DNA from: Paenarthrobacter sp. JL.01a
GTDB taxonomy: Bacteria > Actinomycetota > Actinomycetes > Actinomycetales > Micrococcaceae
NCBI RefSeq assembly: GCF_025452095.1
Contig: NZ_CP104877.1
Coordinates: forward strand, 1,426,001-1,490,000
Direction: 5' to 3'
Length of the DNA stretch: 64,000 bases
A program made the translations under genes and the position numbers. Positions 1 to 7,844 of the stretch are shown here, in pieces. How positions within the stretch are numbered: position 1 is the first letter of the stretch; the number at the start of each line of letters is the position of its first letter. Under the pieces are notes generated by a model that was not told where the DNA came from, did no database searches, and worked only from the letters and a program-made list of their open reading frames with translations.

Positions 1-331
1 CCCCTCCGAGTCCGCTTGAGACCAGTCCTTCGGTCCCGCGGAAGGTCCACGCATCGAACAGACCGTACAAGCCGCGGTCCGGGTCCCAGAAGTTCTTGCC
101 CATCTCCGACGGCGTTCGGGCAAAACTCCCGGGCGGGTACGGTTTGCCGCGTTCCATCAACACCACGGACTGGCCGGCTTCGGCCAGCCGCAAGGCCGCT
201 ACCGAGCCGCCAAAACCCGATCCCACAACCACCGCATCCACCTTCTCGATGCTTTGCGGTCTGCGGCGTCGTGGATCATCAGCGGATTCAGGGCCCGCAT
301 CCCCACTGTTCCCGGTCCCCAGACGACCCAT
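1..331 (-). CDS. GMC-type FAD-dependent oxidoreductase, 5' part only
   Basis: Partial gene that runs leftward off the window edge; 110 codons are visible. After about 27 polar, Arg-rich residues comes a Rossmann FAD-binding motif, VVVGSGFGGSVAALRLAEAG, followed by the acidic-turn strand VVLMERGK. The stretch ending FRGTEGLVSSGLGG resembles the N-terminus of cholesterol-oxidase-like GMC oxidoreductases, which oxidise alcohols or sterols with FAD. The ATG at 331 is preceded by AGAGGAA, a plausible ribosome binding site. The substrate cannot be told from this fragment, because the substrate-binding and catalytic His regions lie outside the window. Confidence 0.8.
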   Translation of the reverse strand, partial: MGRLGTGNSGDAGPESADDPRRRRPQSIEKVDAVVVGSGFGGSVAALRLAEAGQSVVLMERGKPYPPGSFARTPSEMGKNFWDPDRGLYGLFDAWTFRGTEGLVSSGLGG

Positions 332-481
332 GGCCGTTCCTCTCACAGGAGAGCTGACTACATGGCAGCGGCAGAGGGCGCCGGCGTGGCCGGGCGTTGC
401 CTCCGCGGTCTATGGGCCTTATGTTCCCACCGGGCAGTGGATCTGTAAATGAGGTGGACTAATGCTGTTTTTACCCGGCGG

Positions 482-913
482 TCATTGGATCCGCGCGTAG
501 ACCATGTCGAAGTCGTGCTCCAGCGGTCCGCCCGGGTATGTTCCGCGCTCCAGACGGGCGGTGATGGTGTTCCGGTCTTCGCTGAACCGGCCTACGAAGC
601 GTTGCGGCCAGTCCGGTCCGTCCCTGAAGAGCGTCCACACGTCGTCCTTCAGTGTCATGTCGTAGATCCAGGCGACGCCGCGGGAGTCGAAGTAGTGCTG
701 CTGGAAGGCTCCGTCAGATCCGGTGGTACCGATGATGCTGACGGCGTTGGGATACTCCGGCAGTTGGACTGTGGAGCGCTGGATCAGGAAACCGCCACCT
801 TCCAGCCACTCGAAGCTGGTCCGGCCGTGTGTTTGTGCCGTGGGAATGGTGGTCTCCCAGAGGCCAACAAGGACGTTGAGCTGCTCCAGCGCAGGTTCAG
901 GATTCCGTGCCAT
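482..913 (-). CDS. Small soluble protein, DUF1579-like
   Basis: A 143-residue protein with no signal peptide or membrane segment. It begins with a helix (NPEPALEQLNVLVGLWETT), followed by alternating beta-strand sequence with many aromatics (FEWLEGGGFLIQRS, QQHYFDSRGVAWIYDM, WTLFRDGPDWPQRFVG). This resembles the small lipocalin/calycin-like barrels of DUF1579-type proteins, in which L-x-G-x-W-x-x lies near the N-terminus. An AGAAGG ribosome binding site precedes the ATG. Nothing in the neighbourhood suggests a pathway. Function unknown; the fold assignment is by eye. Confidence 0.75.
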   Translation of the reverse strand: MARNPEPALEQLNVLVGLWETTIPTAQTHGRTSFEWLEGGGFLIQRSTVQLPEYPNAVSIIGTTGSDGAFQQHYFDSRGVAWIYDMTLKDDVWTLFRDGPDWPQRFVGRFSEDRNTITARLERGTYPGGPLEHDFDMVYARIQ

Positions 914-1026
914 GACCGCCTTCTTTTTCGTGCGTGCCGACAGCTTCAGGGTAGAACCAGCCAGGTCCGCCGCATAGGGTGTGGCGGGTCTGGTCGTGCT
1001 GCCTGGCCCAATGGCAGGATGGGCCC

Positions 1027-1620
1027 ATGACCCTCGTTACGTGTGATCTCACTGTGTCCCTTGACGGCTACGTTGCCGGTCCGCACCAGAGCCGGGAGCA
1101 ACCGCTCGGTGAAGGCGGGGAAAAACTGCACCGGTGGCAGTTCAAAGAACGCGACATCAACGCGGCCGAGGTGGCCGGGATTCTCGAAGCCGGTGCGTAC
1201 ATCATGGGCCGGAACATGTTCGCCGGGCCAGGGGAAGGGCTCTGGGAGAAGGAATGGCGCGGCTGGTGGGGTGAAGAACCGCCCTACCATGCTCCGGTTT
1301 TCGTGCTGACCTCCCACGAGCATGAGCCCCTGGTGATGGACGGCGGCACCACGTTCCACTTCGTCAATGACGACATCGAGTCGGTGCTCTCACGCGCCAA
1401 GGACGCTGCGGCTGGGAAGAACGTTGCCATAGCCGGAGGTGCTTCGACAGCCAGGCAGTTCCTGTCAGCCGGCTTGATCGACGAGCTGCGCCTCCACGTC
1501 GCGCCGGTGGTTCTGGGCGGCGGCGAGCGTTTGCTGGATGGGGTGGGGGAGCTGAAGCTTGAGCCTTTGGAGGTCCGGGGAACCAGCCTCGTCTCGCACC
1601 TTCGCTACAAGGTGGGGTAG
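1027..1620 (+). CDS. Dihydrofolate reductase family protein (RibD C-terminal type)
   Basis: A 197-residue protein of the DHFR/RibD-C superfamily. It starts CDLTVSLDGYVAG, the hallmark first strand of this family, and continues with GRNMFAGPGEG and a nucleotide-binding turn near KNVAIAGGASTARQFLSAGLIDELRLHVAPVVLGGG (written here as description, two adjoining motifs). Members bind NADPH and reduce pteridine-, flavin- or antibiotic-like substrates; most of this single-domain 'YyaP/YwjB' type have no assigned substrate. The ATG at 1027 is preferred over an in-frame ATG 48 bases upstream because homology to the family starts exactly here. Not part of an obvious operon. Confidence 0.85.
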   Translation: MTLVTCDLTVSLDGYVAGPHQSREQPLGEGGEKLHRWQFKERDINAAEVAGILEAGAYIMGRNMFAGPGEGLWEKEWRGWWGEEPPYHAPVFVLTSHEHEPLVMDGGTTFHFVNDDIESVLSRAKDAAAGKNVAIAGGASTARQFLSAGLIDELRLHVAPVVLGGGERLLDGVGELKLEPLEVRGTSLVSHLRYKVG

Positions 1621-1648
1621 GGGCTGCCAGCCGGGGCTCTGGCATTGC

Positions 1649-1717
1649 CGAGTTCGCGGGAAAACTTCCGATTCGCGGGAAGCCTCCCTGCGAGCTCGCA
1701 CCGTTCCCGCGAACTCG
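1649..1717. repeat. REP-like palindromic element, copy 1
   Basis: About 69 bp bounded by a perfect 14-bp inverted repeat: CGAGTTCGCGGGAA at 1649-1662 and its complement at 1704-1717. Inside is a CTTCCG motif and a second GCGGGAA. Elements of the same length and plan lie at 23162-23226 and 23653-23719. Here it sits just 3' of the DHFR-like gene and could also act as its terminator, although there is no T-run. Confidence 0.6.
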
Positions 1718-1760
1718 CCGGACCGCGCAGAATGTCCGCCGATCGCTGTACACTCAAGTA

Positions 1761-1776
1761 TCGAACATATATTCGA
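1761..1776. promoter_or_regulatory. LexA SOS box upstream of umuD
   Basis: TCGAACATATATTCGA is a near-perfect match to the actinobacterial/Gram-positive LexA operator (CGAAC-N4-GTTCG). It is directly followed by AATAA, a possible -10 element, as at the second SOS box at 8290-8305. It lies 37-52 bases upstream of the proposed umuD start, so damage-inducible expression is expected. Confidence 0.85.
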
Positions 1777-1812
1777 ATAAAGGTGTGTTGTGGGCGTGAT
1801 AGTCGGCCCCGC

Positions 1813-2220
1813 GTGATAGATGCGGGCTTTTCCTTGATGTCGGTGCTGCTGGCTCCTGTGGCTGTAGCGGCGGGGTATCCCTCGCCGGCCCAGGACTACT
1901 TCGATGGCAGGATTGACCTTAATGAGCACCTGATCAAGGACGTCACCAGCACTTTCGTCGTGCGTGTCACCGGTCAGTCCATGGAAGCTGCCGGGATCAG
2001 TGACGGCGACGAGTTGATCGTCAACCGGGCGTTGGAACCCAGGGACGGGTCCGTCGTCGTCGCTGTTTTGGACGGCGAGCTGACCATCAAAAGGTTGCGT
2101 ATTACCCCGGCAGGCGTGGTGCTGCAGGCGGACAACCCCGCTTTCCCGGACATCAAGGTGGCGGCGTTATCGGAACTGACCATCTGGGGTGTAGCGACGA
2201 CGTGCCTGCACCACGTCTAG
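1813..2220 (+). CDS. umuD: UmuD-like S24 autopeptidase, SOS-induced
   Basis: A 135-residue LexA/UmuD-family self-cleaving serine peptidase without the LexA DNA-binding domain. Cleaved UmuD normally activates a UmuC-type translesion polymerase. Catalytic Ser56 (GQSM) and Lys93 (ELTIKR) are 37 residues apart, the same spacing as S60 and K97 of E. coli UmuD. The predicted cleavage site is Ala20-Gly21 before YPSPAQDYFDGRIDL, which aligns with Cys24-Gly25 of E. coli. The start is uncertain: GTG at 1813 gives nearly the E. coli length, ATG at 1837 is an alternative, and neither has a good ribosome binding site. An SOS box lies upstream. The expected umuC partner is not adjacent but 6 kb away. The stop codon overlaps that of the convergent lacI-type gene. 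Confidence 0.88.
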   Translation: MIDAGFSLMSVLLAPVAVAAGYPSPAQDYFDGRIDLNEHLIKDVTSTFVVRVTGQSMEAAGISDGDELIVNRALEPRDGSVVVAVLDGELTIKRLRITPAGVVLQADNPAFPDIKVAALSELTIWGVATTCLHHV

Positions 2221-3227
2221 GCCGCCGGTGGTGCCGTCGAACCGCGAATGACCAGTTCCGGCGCCAGTTTCCGGTCCGCGATCGGTGCATCCGGATTCTT
2301 GAGCCGTTCAAGAGCAATCATGCCCGCGGCCTGGCCCAGGGCGATAGCGTGGAGGTCGACCGTGGTGAGGTCGATTCCGTGCAGCTTGGCGATCCTCGAA
2401 TTGTCGTAGCCCACCAATGACAGGTCCTTCGGGATGGACAGGCCCAAAGCGTGGGCGGCCTCGCGGGCGCCCAGGGCCAGTTGATCGTTGTGGGTGAAGA
2501 TCGCCGTCGGCCGGTCCGCTCGCGCCAGAAGGGCGGTGGCGGCCCGCTGCCCGGCTTCCTGGGTGAAGTCTTCGGCCGCGAGCGTCAGGGGCTTCAGCCC
2601 GGCGTCGTGCATGGTCTTTTGGTAACTGCGTCGTCTGACGGTGTGTCCGTCGTAATCGGGCCCGGCAATATGGGCGATGCGCCGGTGCCCGAGGCCGAGG
2701 AGGTGCTCCGTGGCCGCCCGCGCACCCATGACATCGTCCGAGTACACGCTGTCAACGCCAGGTACCGGCCGGGTGACGCTGACCAGCGGCACGATTTGCG
2801 CCAATTCCTGCACTTGCTCGTCCGGATCCAGCAGTGTCGCGGCGATGATGATCCCGGCGCGGGCCTCTATGAGGGACTCAAGCGCGCCCCGGTCAACACC
2901 GTCCACGGAACGGGATACGCTCAGGATCAGGCGGTTGCCCTCGGATGGGAGGGCCATGCGGACGCCGCTGAGGATGTCGGCGTAGACCTCGTTGCGGATA
3001 TCCATCAGGTAAAGCCCGACGGCGGAACGGTGCTTGCGTGCGAGGTCGGCGGCTGCCGCGTTGGGCCGGTACCCCAGACGCTTGGCGGCGTCGAAGATGG
3101 CTTCCTTGGTTTCGCCGCTGACTCCCGGCGCTCCCCGGAAAGCGAATGACACCAGCGTTCTGGAGACGCCCACTTCGCGGGCGACATCACTTTGCGTTGC
3201 AGGGCGGTGGGGGCGGTCGGCGGCCAT
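2217..3227 (-). CDS. LacI-family transcriptional regulator
   Basis: About 336 residues. The N-terminal helix-turn-helix (TQSDVAREVGVSRTLVSFAF) and hinge helix region (RPNAAAADLARKH) are followed by a periplasmic-binding-protein-like effector domain (SAVGLYLMDIRNEVYADILSG...; GYDNSRIAKLHGIDLTTVD near the C-terminus). It is divergent from the sugar porter at 3365, so that transporter is the most likely target and a sugar or polyol the likely effector. ATG at 3227 is chosen because a GGGAGG lies 9 bases upstream; an in-frame ATG at 3236 is possible but abuts the same sequence. The last bases overlap the umuD stop (CTAG shared by both strands). Confidence 0.93.
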   Translation of the reverse strand: MAADRPHRPATQSDVAREVGVSRTLVSFAFRGAPGVSGETKEAIFDAAKRLGYRPNAAAADLARKHRSAVGLYLMDIRNEVYADILSGVRMALPSEGNRLILSVSRSVDGVDRGALESLIEARAGIIIAATLLDPDEQVQELAQIVPLVSVTRPVPGVDSVYSDDVMGARAATEHLLGLGHRRIAHIAGPDYDGHTVRRRSYQKTMHDAGLKPLTLAAEDFTQEAGQRAATALLARADRPTAIFTHNDQLALGAREAAHALGLSIPKDLSLVGYDNSRIAKLHGIDLTTVDLHAIALGQAAGMIALERLKNPDAPIADRKLAPELVIRGSTAPPAA

Positions 3228-3283
3228 GCCCTCCATCCTCCCATGTCACAGAAAGGACAAAATGAGGTGTTTGTTAGTTTGAC

Positions 3284-3295
3284 CTTACATTTAAG
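3284..3295. promoter_or_regulatory. Candidate operator in lacI/porter gap
   Basis: CTTACATTTAAG is an imperfect 12-bp palindrome (10 of 12 positions symmetric) in the divergent gap between the LacI regulator and the sugar porter. It is flanked by a wider inverted pair, GAAAGG at 3251-3256 and CCTTTC at 3297-3302. It is AT-rich and does not have the usual CG centre of LacI-family sites, so the assignment is tentative. Confidence 0.35.
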
Positions 3296-3364
3296 CCTTT
3301 CGCGCGTTAGTCTGGATTTAGAGCGGATAGGTATGACCCGCAACACACTGACAAAGGAGTCCTG

Positions 3365-4831
3365 ATGTCTGCAACGCAATTGCAGCAGGAAGGCGCCCCC
3401 GGGGCTGCCCTTCCTCCGCTGACCAACGGTCCGCACCGAAAGCGCCTTGGCCTTGTAGCTTTGGTTGCTACGTTCGGCGGACTGTTGTTCGGCTATGACA
3501 CTGGTGTCATCAACGGCGCCCTGCGGCCCATGACAGCCGACCTTGGGCTGACGCCCCTGACGGAGGGGATCGTCACCAGCTCACTGCTGTTCGGCGCAGC
3601 GGCCGGGGCCGTGGGCGGCGGACGTTTGTCGGATTCCTGGGGCCGCCGGAAATCCATCCTCCTGCTCGCGGTGCTTTTCCTCGCTGGAACCATCGCCTGC
3701 GTCGTCGCGCCGAATTTCGAAGTCATGGTCCTGGGGCGCGTCATTCTGGGCCTGGCTGTCGGCGGGGCGTCCACGGTGGTGCCAGTGTTCCTGGCCGAGC
3801 TGGCGCCCTACGAGATCCGGGGTTCGCTGGCCGGGCGCAACGAACTGATGATTGTCATCGGACAGCTCGCCGCCTTCGTGGTCAACGCCATCATCGGCAA
3901 TATCTGGGGAGAGTTCGGGGGAGTATGGCGAGTCATGCTGGCGGTCGCCGCGTTGCCCGCCATCGCACTGTTCTTCGGCATGCTCCGGATGCCCGAATCA
4001 CCTCGCTGGCTGATTTCCAAGGGGCGGTGGGAAGAGGCCTTGGTAGTCCTCAAGACCATACGGTCGGTGGAACGGGCCGAGGCTGAAATGGCGGATGTCA
4101 AGCACCTGGCCGATGAGGAGCGGGCCTCCAAGGCGACCTCATGGGGTGCGCTGAAGAACAAATGGATTCTTCGCATTGTCCTGGTAGGCATTGGTCTCGG
4201 CGTGGCCCAGCAGCTGACCGGCATCAATTCGATCATGTACTACGGCCAGTCGGTGCTCGTCGAAGCCGGATTCGACTCCAATGCAGCCCTCATTGCCAAC
4301 ATCGCTCCCGGGGTGATCGCGGTGGTTGGGGGCGTGATCGCCCTGACCTTGATGCAGCGTGTCAACCGCCGTACCACCCTGCTTCTGGGGTTCACCCTGA
4401 CCACGGCGTGCCACTTCCTCATCGGCATCGCCTCGATCGTGCTTCCCGTGGGAAATGCGGCGCGTCCGTTCGTGATCCTTTTTCTGGTGGTGGCTTTCGT
4501 TGGCTCGATGCAGACGTTCCTGAACATTGCCGTTTGGGTGATGCTGTCCGAAATCTTCCCGCTTCATGTCCGCGGTTTTGCCATCGGCCTTTCGGTGTTC
4601 TGCCTCTGGATTGCCAACGCGCTGCTGGGTCTGTTCTTCCCTACCCTGGTGGCCGGCGTGGGGATCACGGGGACGTTCTTCCTGTTCGGTGCTGTGGGTA
4701 TCGCGGCCCTCATTTTCATCTACACCCAGGTCCCGGAGACCCGCGGGCGGACCCTGGAAGCACTCGAAGAAGACGTCACCACCGGAGCCATTTATCTGGT
4801 GCACAAGAAGGATGCCTCTATGGGTTCCTAG
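3365..4831 (+). CDS. MFS sugar porter (hexose/pentose/inositol type)
   Basis: A 488-residue proton-coupled sugar symporter of the major facilitator sugar porter family, with 12 predicted membrane helices. Family signatures are present: GGLLFGYDTGVINGAL in helix 1, GRLSDSWGRRK after helix 2, PESPRWLISKGR before the central loop, QQLTGINSIMYYG in helix 7, and PETRGRTLEALE at the C-terminus. The exact substrate (glucose, xylose, inositol) cannot be read from sequence. AAAGGAG lies 6 bases before the ATG. Divergent from the LacI regulator, which probably represses it. It converges with the arsenic operon with a gap of about 20 bp. Confidence 0.93.
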   Translation: MSATQLQQEGAPGAALPPLTNGPHRKRLGLVALVATFGGLLFGYDTGVINGALRPMTADLGLTPLTEGIVTSSLLFGAAAGAVGGGRLSDSWGRRKSILLLAVLFLAGTIACVVAPNFEVMVLGRVILGLAVGGASTVVPVFLAELAPYEIRGSLAGRNELMIVIGQLAAFVVNAIIGNIWGEFGGVWRVMLAVAALPAIALFFGMLRMPESPRWLISKGRWEEALVVLKTIRSVERAEAEMADVKHLADEERASKATSWGALKNKWILRIVLVGIGLGVAQQLTGINSIMYYGQSVLVEAGFDSNAALIANIAPGVIAVVGGVIALTLMQRVNRRTTLLLGFTLTTACHFLIGIASIVLPVGNAARPFVILFLVVAFVGSMQTFLNIAVWVMLSEIFPLHVRGFAIGLSVFCLWIANALLGLFFPTLVAGVGITGTFFLFGAVGIAALIFIYTQVPETRGRTLEALEEDVTTGAIYLVHKKDASMGS

Positions 4832-4853
4832 CTGCGCTCTTCCATTCCGGTTG

Positions 4854-5363
4854 CTATTCGGCGCGGCGTTCGAGCAAGACGGTGTCCCGCCAGGAGCCGG
4901 CGGCTGGCCCGTAGCTCATGAGTCCAATCCTTTGCCGGGTGCCCACGACGGTGAAACCGTGTCGTTGGTGCAGGGCTATGGAGGCGGCGTTCTCGGGGAA
5001 GATGTTGGATTGGATGGTCCATATCCCTTCCTCTTCGGTCCTGCGGACGAAGGCGTCGAGGAGTTGGGCCCCGTAGCCTCGGCCGCGGGCCTCCTGGGCG
5101 ATGTAGATGGAGTGCTCGACGACGCCGCGATAGACCGTCCTTGACGAAACGGGTGACGCGGCGACCCAGCCCACGATGTTGCCGTGGTCTTTGGCAACGA
5201 GGCGGAGCTGGGGGTGACGGGTAGCGTCGAAGTCTTCCCAGCTTGGCGGTGCCGGTTCGAAGGTGGAATGGCCTGAAGCGATGCCCGCGGCCCAGATCGC
5301 CTCGACCGCCGGCCAGTCGGCGTGCTCCATCCGGCGGCTCAGCAGGTGGTTGGTACCGGTCAT
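4854..5363 (-). CDS. GNAT acetyltransferase, ArsN1/phosphinothricin-acetyltransferase-like
   Basis: A 169-residue GNAT N-acetyltransferase. The acetyl-CoA pyrophosphate loop is EARGRGYGAQLL (R/QxxGxG/A), preceded by VEHSIYI. SGHSTFEPAPPSWEDF and NAASIALHQRHGFTVVGTR are typical of phosphinothricin acetyltransferases and of the ArsN1 enzymes that acetylate the antibiotics arsinothricin and phosphinothricin. It is the last gene of the ars operon, and its ATG overlaps the stop of the flavoprotein gene by ATGA. That position favours the ArsN assignment, which remains an inference. A longer reading to 5450 is open, but the overlap fixes the start better. Confidence 0.85.
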   Translation of the reverse strand: MTGTNHLLSRRMEHADWPAVEAIWAAGIASGHSTFEPAPPSWEDFDATRHPQLRLVAKDHGNIVGWVAASPVSSRTVYRGVVEHSIYIAQEARGRGYGAQLLDAFVRRTEEEGIWTIQSNIFPENAASIALHQRHGFTVVGTRQRIGLMSYGPAAGSWRDTVLLERRAE

Positions 5364-6724
5364 GGTGCGGCTGGTTCCCCGATGCGGCCGTGAACCAGCC
5401 CGGTAGCGAAGCCAATCGTGACCGGTTCTGGTTTGGCGGACCCGCAGCACGAATCTGCCGCGTCTTGCCCATCTGCGGGAAGGCTGGTGGAGCAGACCCC
5501 TGTTTCGGGAAGTTCCAGTTCCAAAGCTTCTGCTGCTGCTGTGTCGCCGGCCAGGGCGGCGGCGATGGACCGCACTTGTTCGTAGCCGGTGGCCATGAGG
5601 AAGGTCGGTGCCCGGCCATAGGACTTCATTCCTGCCAGGTAAAAGTCCTTCTCGGGGTGGGCCAGGATCCGCGCGCCGTGCGCTGGGACGGTGCCGCAGC
5701 TATGGAAGTCCGGGTCAATCAGTGGTCCCAGCGCTTTGGGGGCGTCGACCGCCGGGTCCAGCTCCAGCCGCAGTTCGGCAAGGATGCCCAGGTCCGGGCG
5801 GAAGCCGGTGGCCGGGATCACCCGGTCAACCTCCACCGTCCGGCCGTCAGTTGCGTGGACGATCACGGCAGCGCCGCTGGTCTCGACGCTTAGGGTGCGG
5901 AAGCCGGTCAGGAGCTGGACGGCACCGGTCTCGACGGCGGTGCGCAGGCGTGTGCCCAGCTGGCCGCGGGCGGGGAGTTCGTCGGCGTTACCGCCACCGT
6001 AAGCCCTTGCGGGGGTCTCGGCGCGGATGGCCCAGACGACCGTGGTGCCGGGATGGGTGCGTGCAAGGCGGGCGAGGTCCAGGACCATGTTCGCGGCCGA
6101 GTGCCCGGACCCGATGACGAGGGTCCGGTGGCCGGCGAAACCATCCTGGGTGACATCGGGTAGGGCTCCAGTGATGATCCCGGCGGCGCGGGCTCTGGCT
6201 TCGCCGGGAACCGGGAGGCCGTTGGAGCCAAGCGGAGCGGGGGCGTTCCACGTTCCTGAGGCATCGATGACAGCCCGCGCCAGAACCTCAGTGGTCTGGC
6301 CGTCGTCGTCCTGAACCTGCAGGACGAAGGGTGTCTGGTCGCGGCCCTGGCTTCGGCTTTTATCCATCCCTTGCCGGGTCACGGCAACCACCTTCGAACC
6401 GGTGTGGATCCTCTGCCTGAGTTCCTGGCTTGCGGCCAACGGTTCGAGATATTGGGTGACGATTTCGTGGCCAAAGGGCAGCGCGGTCGGGCGGGGTGCT
6501 TTCCAGCCAGTTCGCTGGAGCAGACGGACGGCAGCGGAGTCGAGGTTGTATTTCCAGGTAGAGAAGACTCGAACATGCCCCCACCCTTTGATAGCGGAAC
6601 CGACGGTGGGGCCGGCTTCGATCACCAGGGGTTCCAGTCCACGTTCGAGCAAGTGCGCGGCCGCGGCCAATCCGACCGGTCCGGCGCCGATCACCGCGAC
6701 CGGCAGGGAATCGTGCCCGGTCAT
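5360..6724 (-). CDS. ArsO-like FAD/NAD(P)-dependent monooxygenase in ars operon
   Basis: A 454-residue two-dinucleotide-domain flavoprotein. The FAD-binding motif is VIGAGPVGLAAAAHLLERG at the N-terminus; the NAD(P)-binding motif is TLVIGSGHSAANMVLDLA near residue 215. An ATGFRPD segment is typical of flavin-containing monooxygenases and the ArsO group found in actinobacterial ars clusters. The C-terminal tail carries CSTSLPADGQDAADSCCG, a Cys pair plus single Cys that could bind trivalent arsenic. It is the fourth gene of the arsenic operon, starting within the stop of arsC (ATGA) and ending within the start of the acetyltransferase gene (ATGA). The substrate is unproven; oxidation of an arsenic species or redox support of ArsC are both possible. 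Confidence 0.82.
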   Translation of the reverse strand: MTGHDSLPVAVIGAGPVGLAAAAHLLERGLEPLVIEAGPTVGSAIKGWGHVRVFSTWKYNLDSAAVRLLQRTGWKAPRPTALPFGHEIVTQYLEPLAASQELRQRIHTGSKVVAVTRQGMDKSRSQGRDQTPFVLQVQDDDGQTTEVLARAVIDASGTWNAPAPLGSNGLPVPGEARARAAGIITGALPDVTQDGFAGHRTLVIGSGHSAANMVLDLARLARTHPGTTVVWAIRAETPARAYGGGNADELPARGQLGTRLRTAVETGAVQLLTGFRTLSVETSGAAVIVHATDGRTVEVDRVIPATGFRPDLGILAELRLELDPAVDAPKALGPLIDPDFHSCGTVPAHGARILAHPEKDFYLAGMKSYGRAPTFLMATGYEQVRSIAAALAGDTAAAEALELELPETGVCSTSLPADGQDAADSCCGSAKPEPVTIGFATGLVHGRIGEPAAP

Positions 6725-7137
6725 TGCTGGGCTCCCGTCGGCGTGAGGCTGGCAATCAGGGCCTCGACCCGGGTTTTGATCTCGTCGCGGATGGGCCGGA
6801 CGGAGTCGACGCCTTTGCCTGCGGGGTCTTCCAAAACCCAGTCTTCGTAGCGTTTACCCGGGAAGTACGGGCACTCGTCCCCGCAGCCCATGGTGATCAC
6901 GACGTCGGAGTCCTTCACGGCCTCGGTGGTGAGAATCTTGGGGATTTCGGCGGACATGTCGATCCCGATCTCGGCCATCGCCTCAACCGCTGCGGGGTTG
7001 ACCTGGCTGGCGGGTTGGGAACCTGCGGAGCGGACCTCGATGGCGCCCCTGCCCAGGGTGGTCAGGAATGCGGCGGCCATTTGGGACCGTCCGGCGTTGT
7101 GGACGCAAACGAACAGGACGGAGGGTTTGACGCTCAT
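6721..7137 (-). CDS. arsC: Arsenate reductase, low-molecular-weight phosphatase fold
   Basis: A 138-residue enzyme reducing arsenate to arsenite. The P-loop VCVHNAGRSQMA (C-x5-R) carries the nucleophilic Cys11, and EDPAGKG holds the general-acid Asp. The second Cys region reads MGCGDECPYFPGKRYEDW, as in the corynebacterial mycothiol-dependent ArsC enzymes rather than the thioredoxin-dependent pI258 type; mycothiol coupling is therefore inferred. It is linked by 4-nt ATGA overlaps to the upstream aquaporin and the downstream flavoprotein, so translation is probably coupled. Product arsenite could leave through the neighbouring aquaporin. Confidence 0.94.
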   Translation of the reverse strand: MSVKPSVLFVCVHNAGRSQMAAAFLTTLGRGAIEVRSAGSQPASQVNPAAVEAMAEIGIDMSAEIPKILTTEAVKDSDVVITMGCGDECPYFPGKRYEDWVLEDPAGKGVDSVRPIRDEIKTRVEALIASLTPTGAQQ

Positions 7138-7844
7138 GAGTGCACCTTTCGATCGTCCGCGGCATCAGCTGCGGCAACATCAGTGGTTTGGGGATAGAGG
7201 AAACGAACCAGGACCAAGCCGAGGGCACCGCCGACCAGTTGGGCGGCGATGAAACCCGGCGCGGAGGCAGGTGCGATCCCTGCGAAGGTGTCCGTGATGG
7301 TTCGGGCGATCGTGACGGCGGGGTTGGCGAAGCTTGTGGAGGAAGTGAACCAGTACGCAGCGGTGATGTAACCGCCGACGGCGAAAGCCACCCGGTCGGC
7401 GCGTCCGGAACGGATGGTCCCAAACACGATGACCAGCAGCCCTGCCGTAGCTATGACCTCTGCCAGCCACAGACCAGGACCGGAGCGTTCATGGGTGGAC
7501 AACGTGACCGGAGCCAGGTCGAACATCAGGTTCGCCGCGACAGTCCCGGCCAATCCACCCAGCACCTGAGCCGCAACCAAAAGGGCTGCAGCCCGGGTGT
7601 CGATCATTCCAAGGGCCCGTTCGACCAAGGTGACCATAGGATTGAAGGAGGCTGAGACCGGCTGCAGGGCAAGGATCAACGCGGCCAAAGCCGCGCCAGT
7701 GGCGAGGCTGTTCTGCAGCAGCTGCAGCCCGACGTCGTTCGGTGACAGCCGGGAGGCCATCACTCCGGAACCAACCACGGCAGCGACCAAGAGGCAAGTG
7801 CCGAGGAATTCCGCAGCCGCCCGGCGCAGGAGCAAGGGATTCAC
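7134..7844 (-). CDS. aqpS: Aquaglyceroporin-type arsenite channel (AqpS-like)
   Basis: A 236-residue major intrinsic protein with six predicted helices and two half-helix loops. The first NPA-type motif is altered to FNPMVT (NPM), and the second is a normal FANPAVT. Such channels conduct neutral solutes including As(OH)3. In Sinorhizobium meliloti an arsR-aqpS-arsC operon gives arsenate resistance by downhill exit of arsenite, and the gene order here is the same. The GTG start at 7844 overlaps the arsR stop (GTGA), and its stop overlaps the arsC ATG. A longer upstream reading exists in this frame but would lie inside arsR. No ArsB or Acr3 pump gene is present in the cluster. Confidence 0.9.
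   Translation of the reverse strand: MNPLLLRRAAAEFLGTCLLVAAVVGSGVMASRLSPNDVGLQLLQNSLATGAALAALILALQPVSASFNPMVTLVERALGMIDTRAAALLVAAQVLGGLAGTVAANLMFDLAPVTLSTHERSGPGLWLAEVIATAGLLVIVFGTIRSGRADRVAFAVGGYITAAYWFTSSTSFANPAVTIARTITDTFAGIAPASAPGFIAAQLVGGALGLVLVRFLYPQTTDVAAADAADDRKVHS

Noticed and set aside
1645-1812. A longer UmuD-like protein starting at 1645
   Set aside because: It would read through the SOS box and the REP-like repeat. Alignment of the catalytic Ser/Lys and cleavage site with E. coli UmuD supports a start near 1813.
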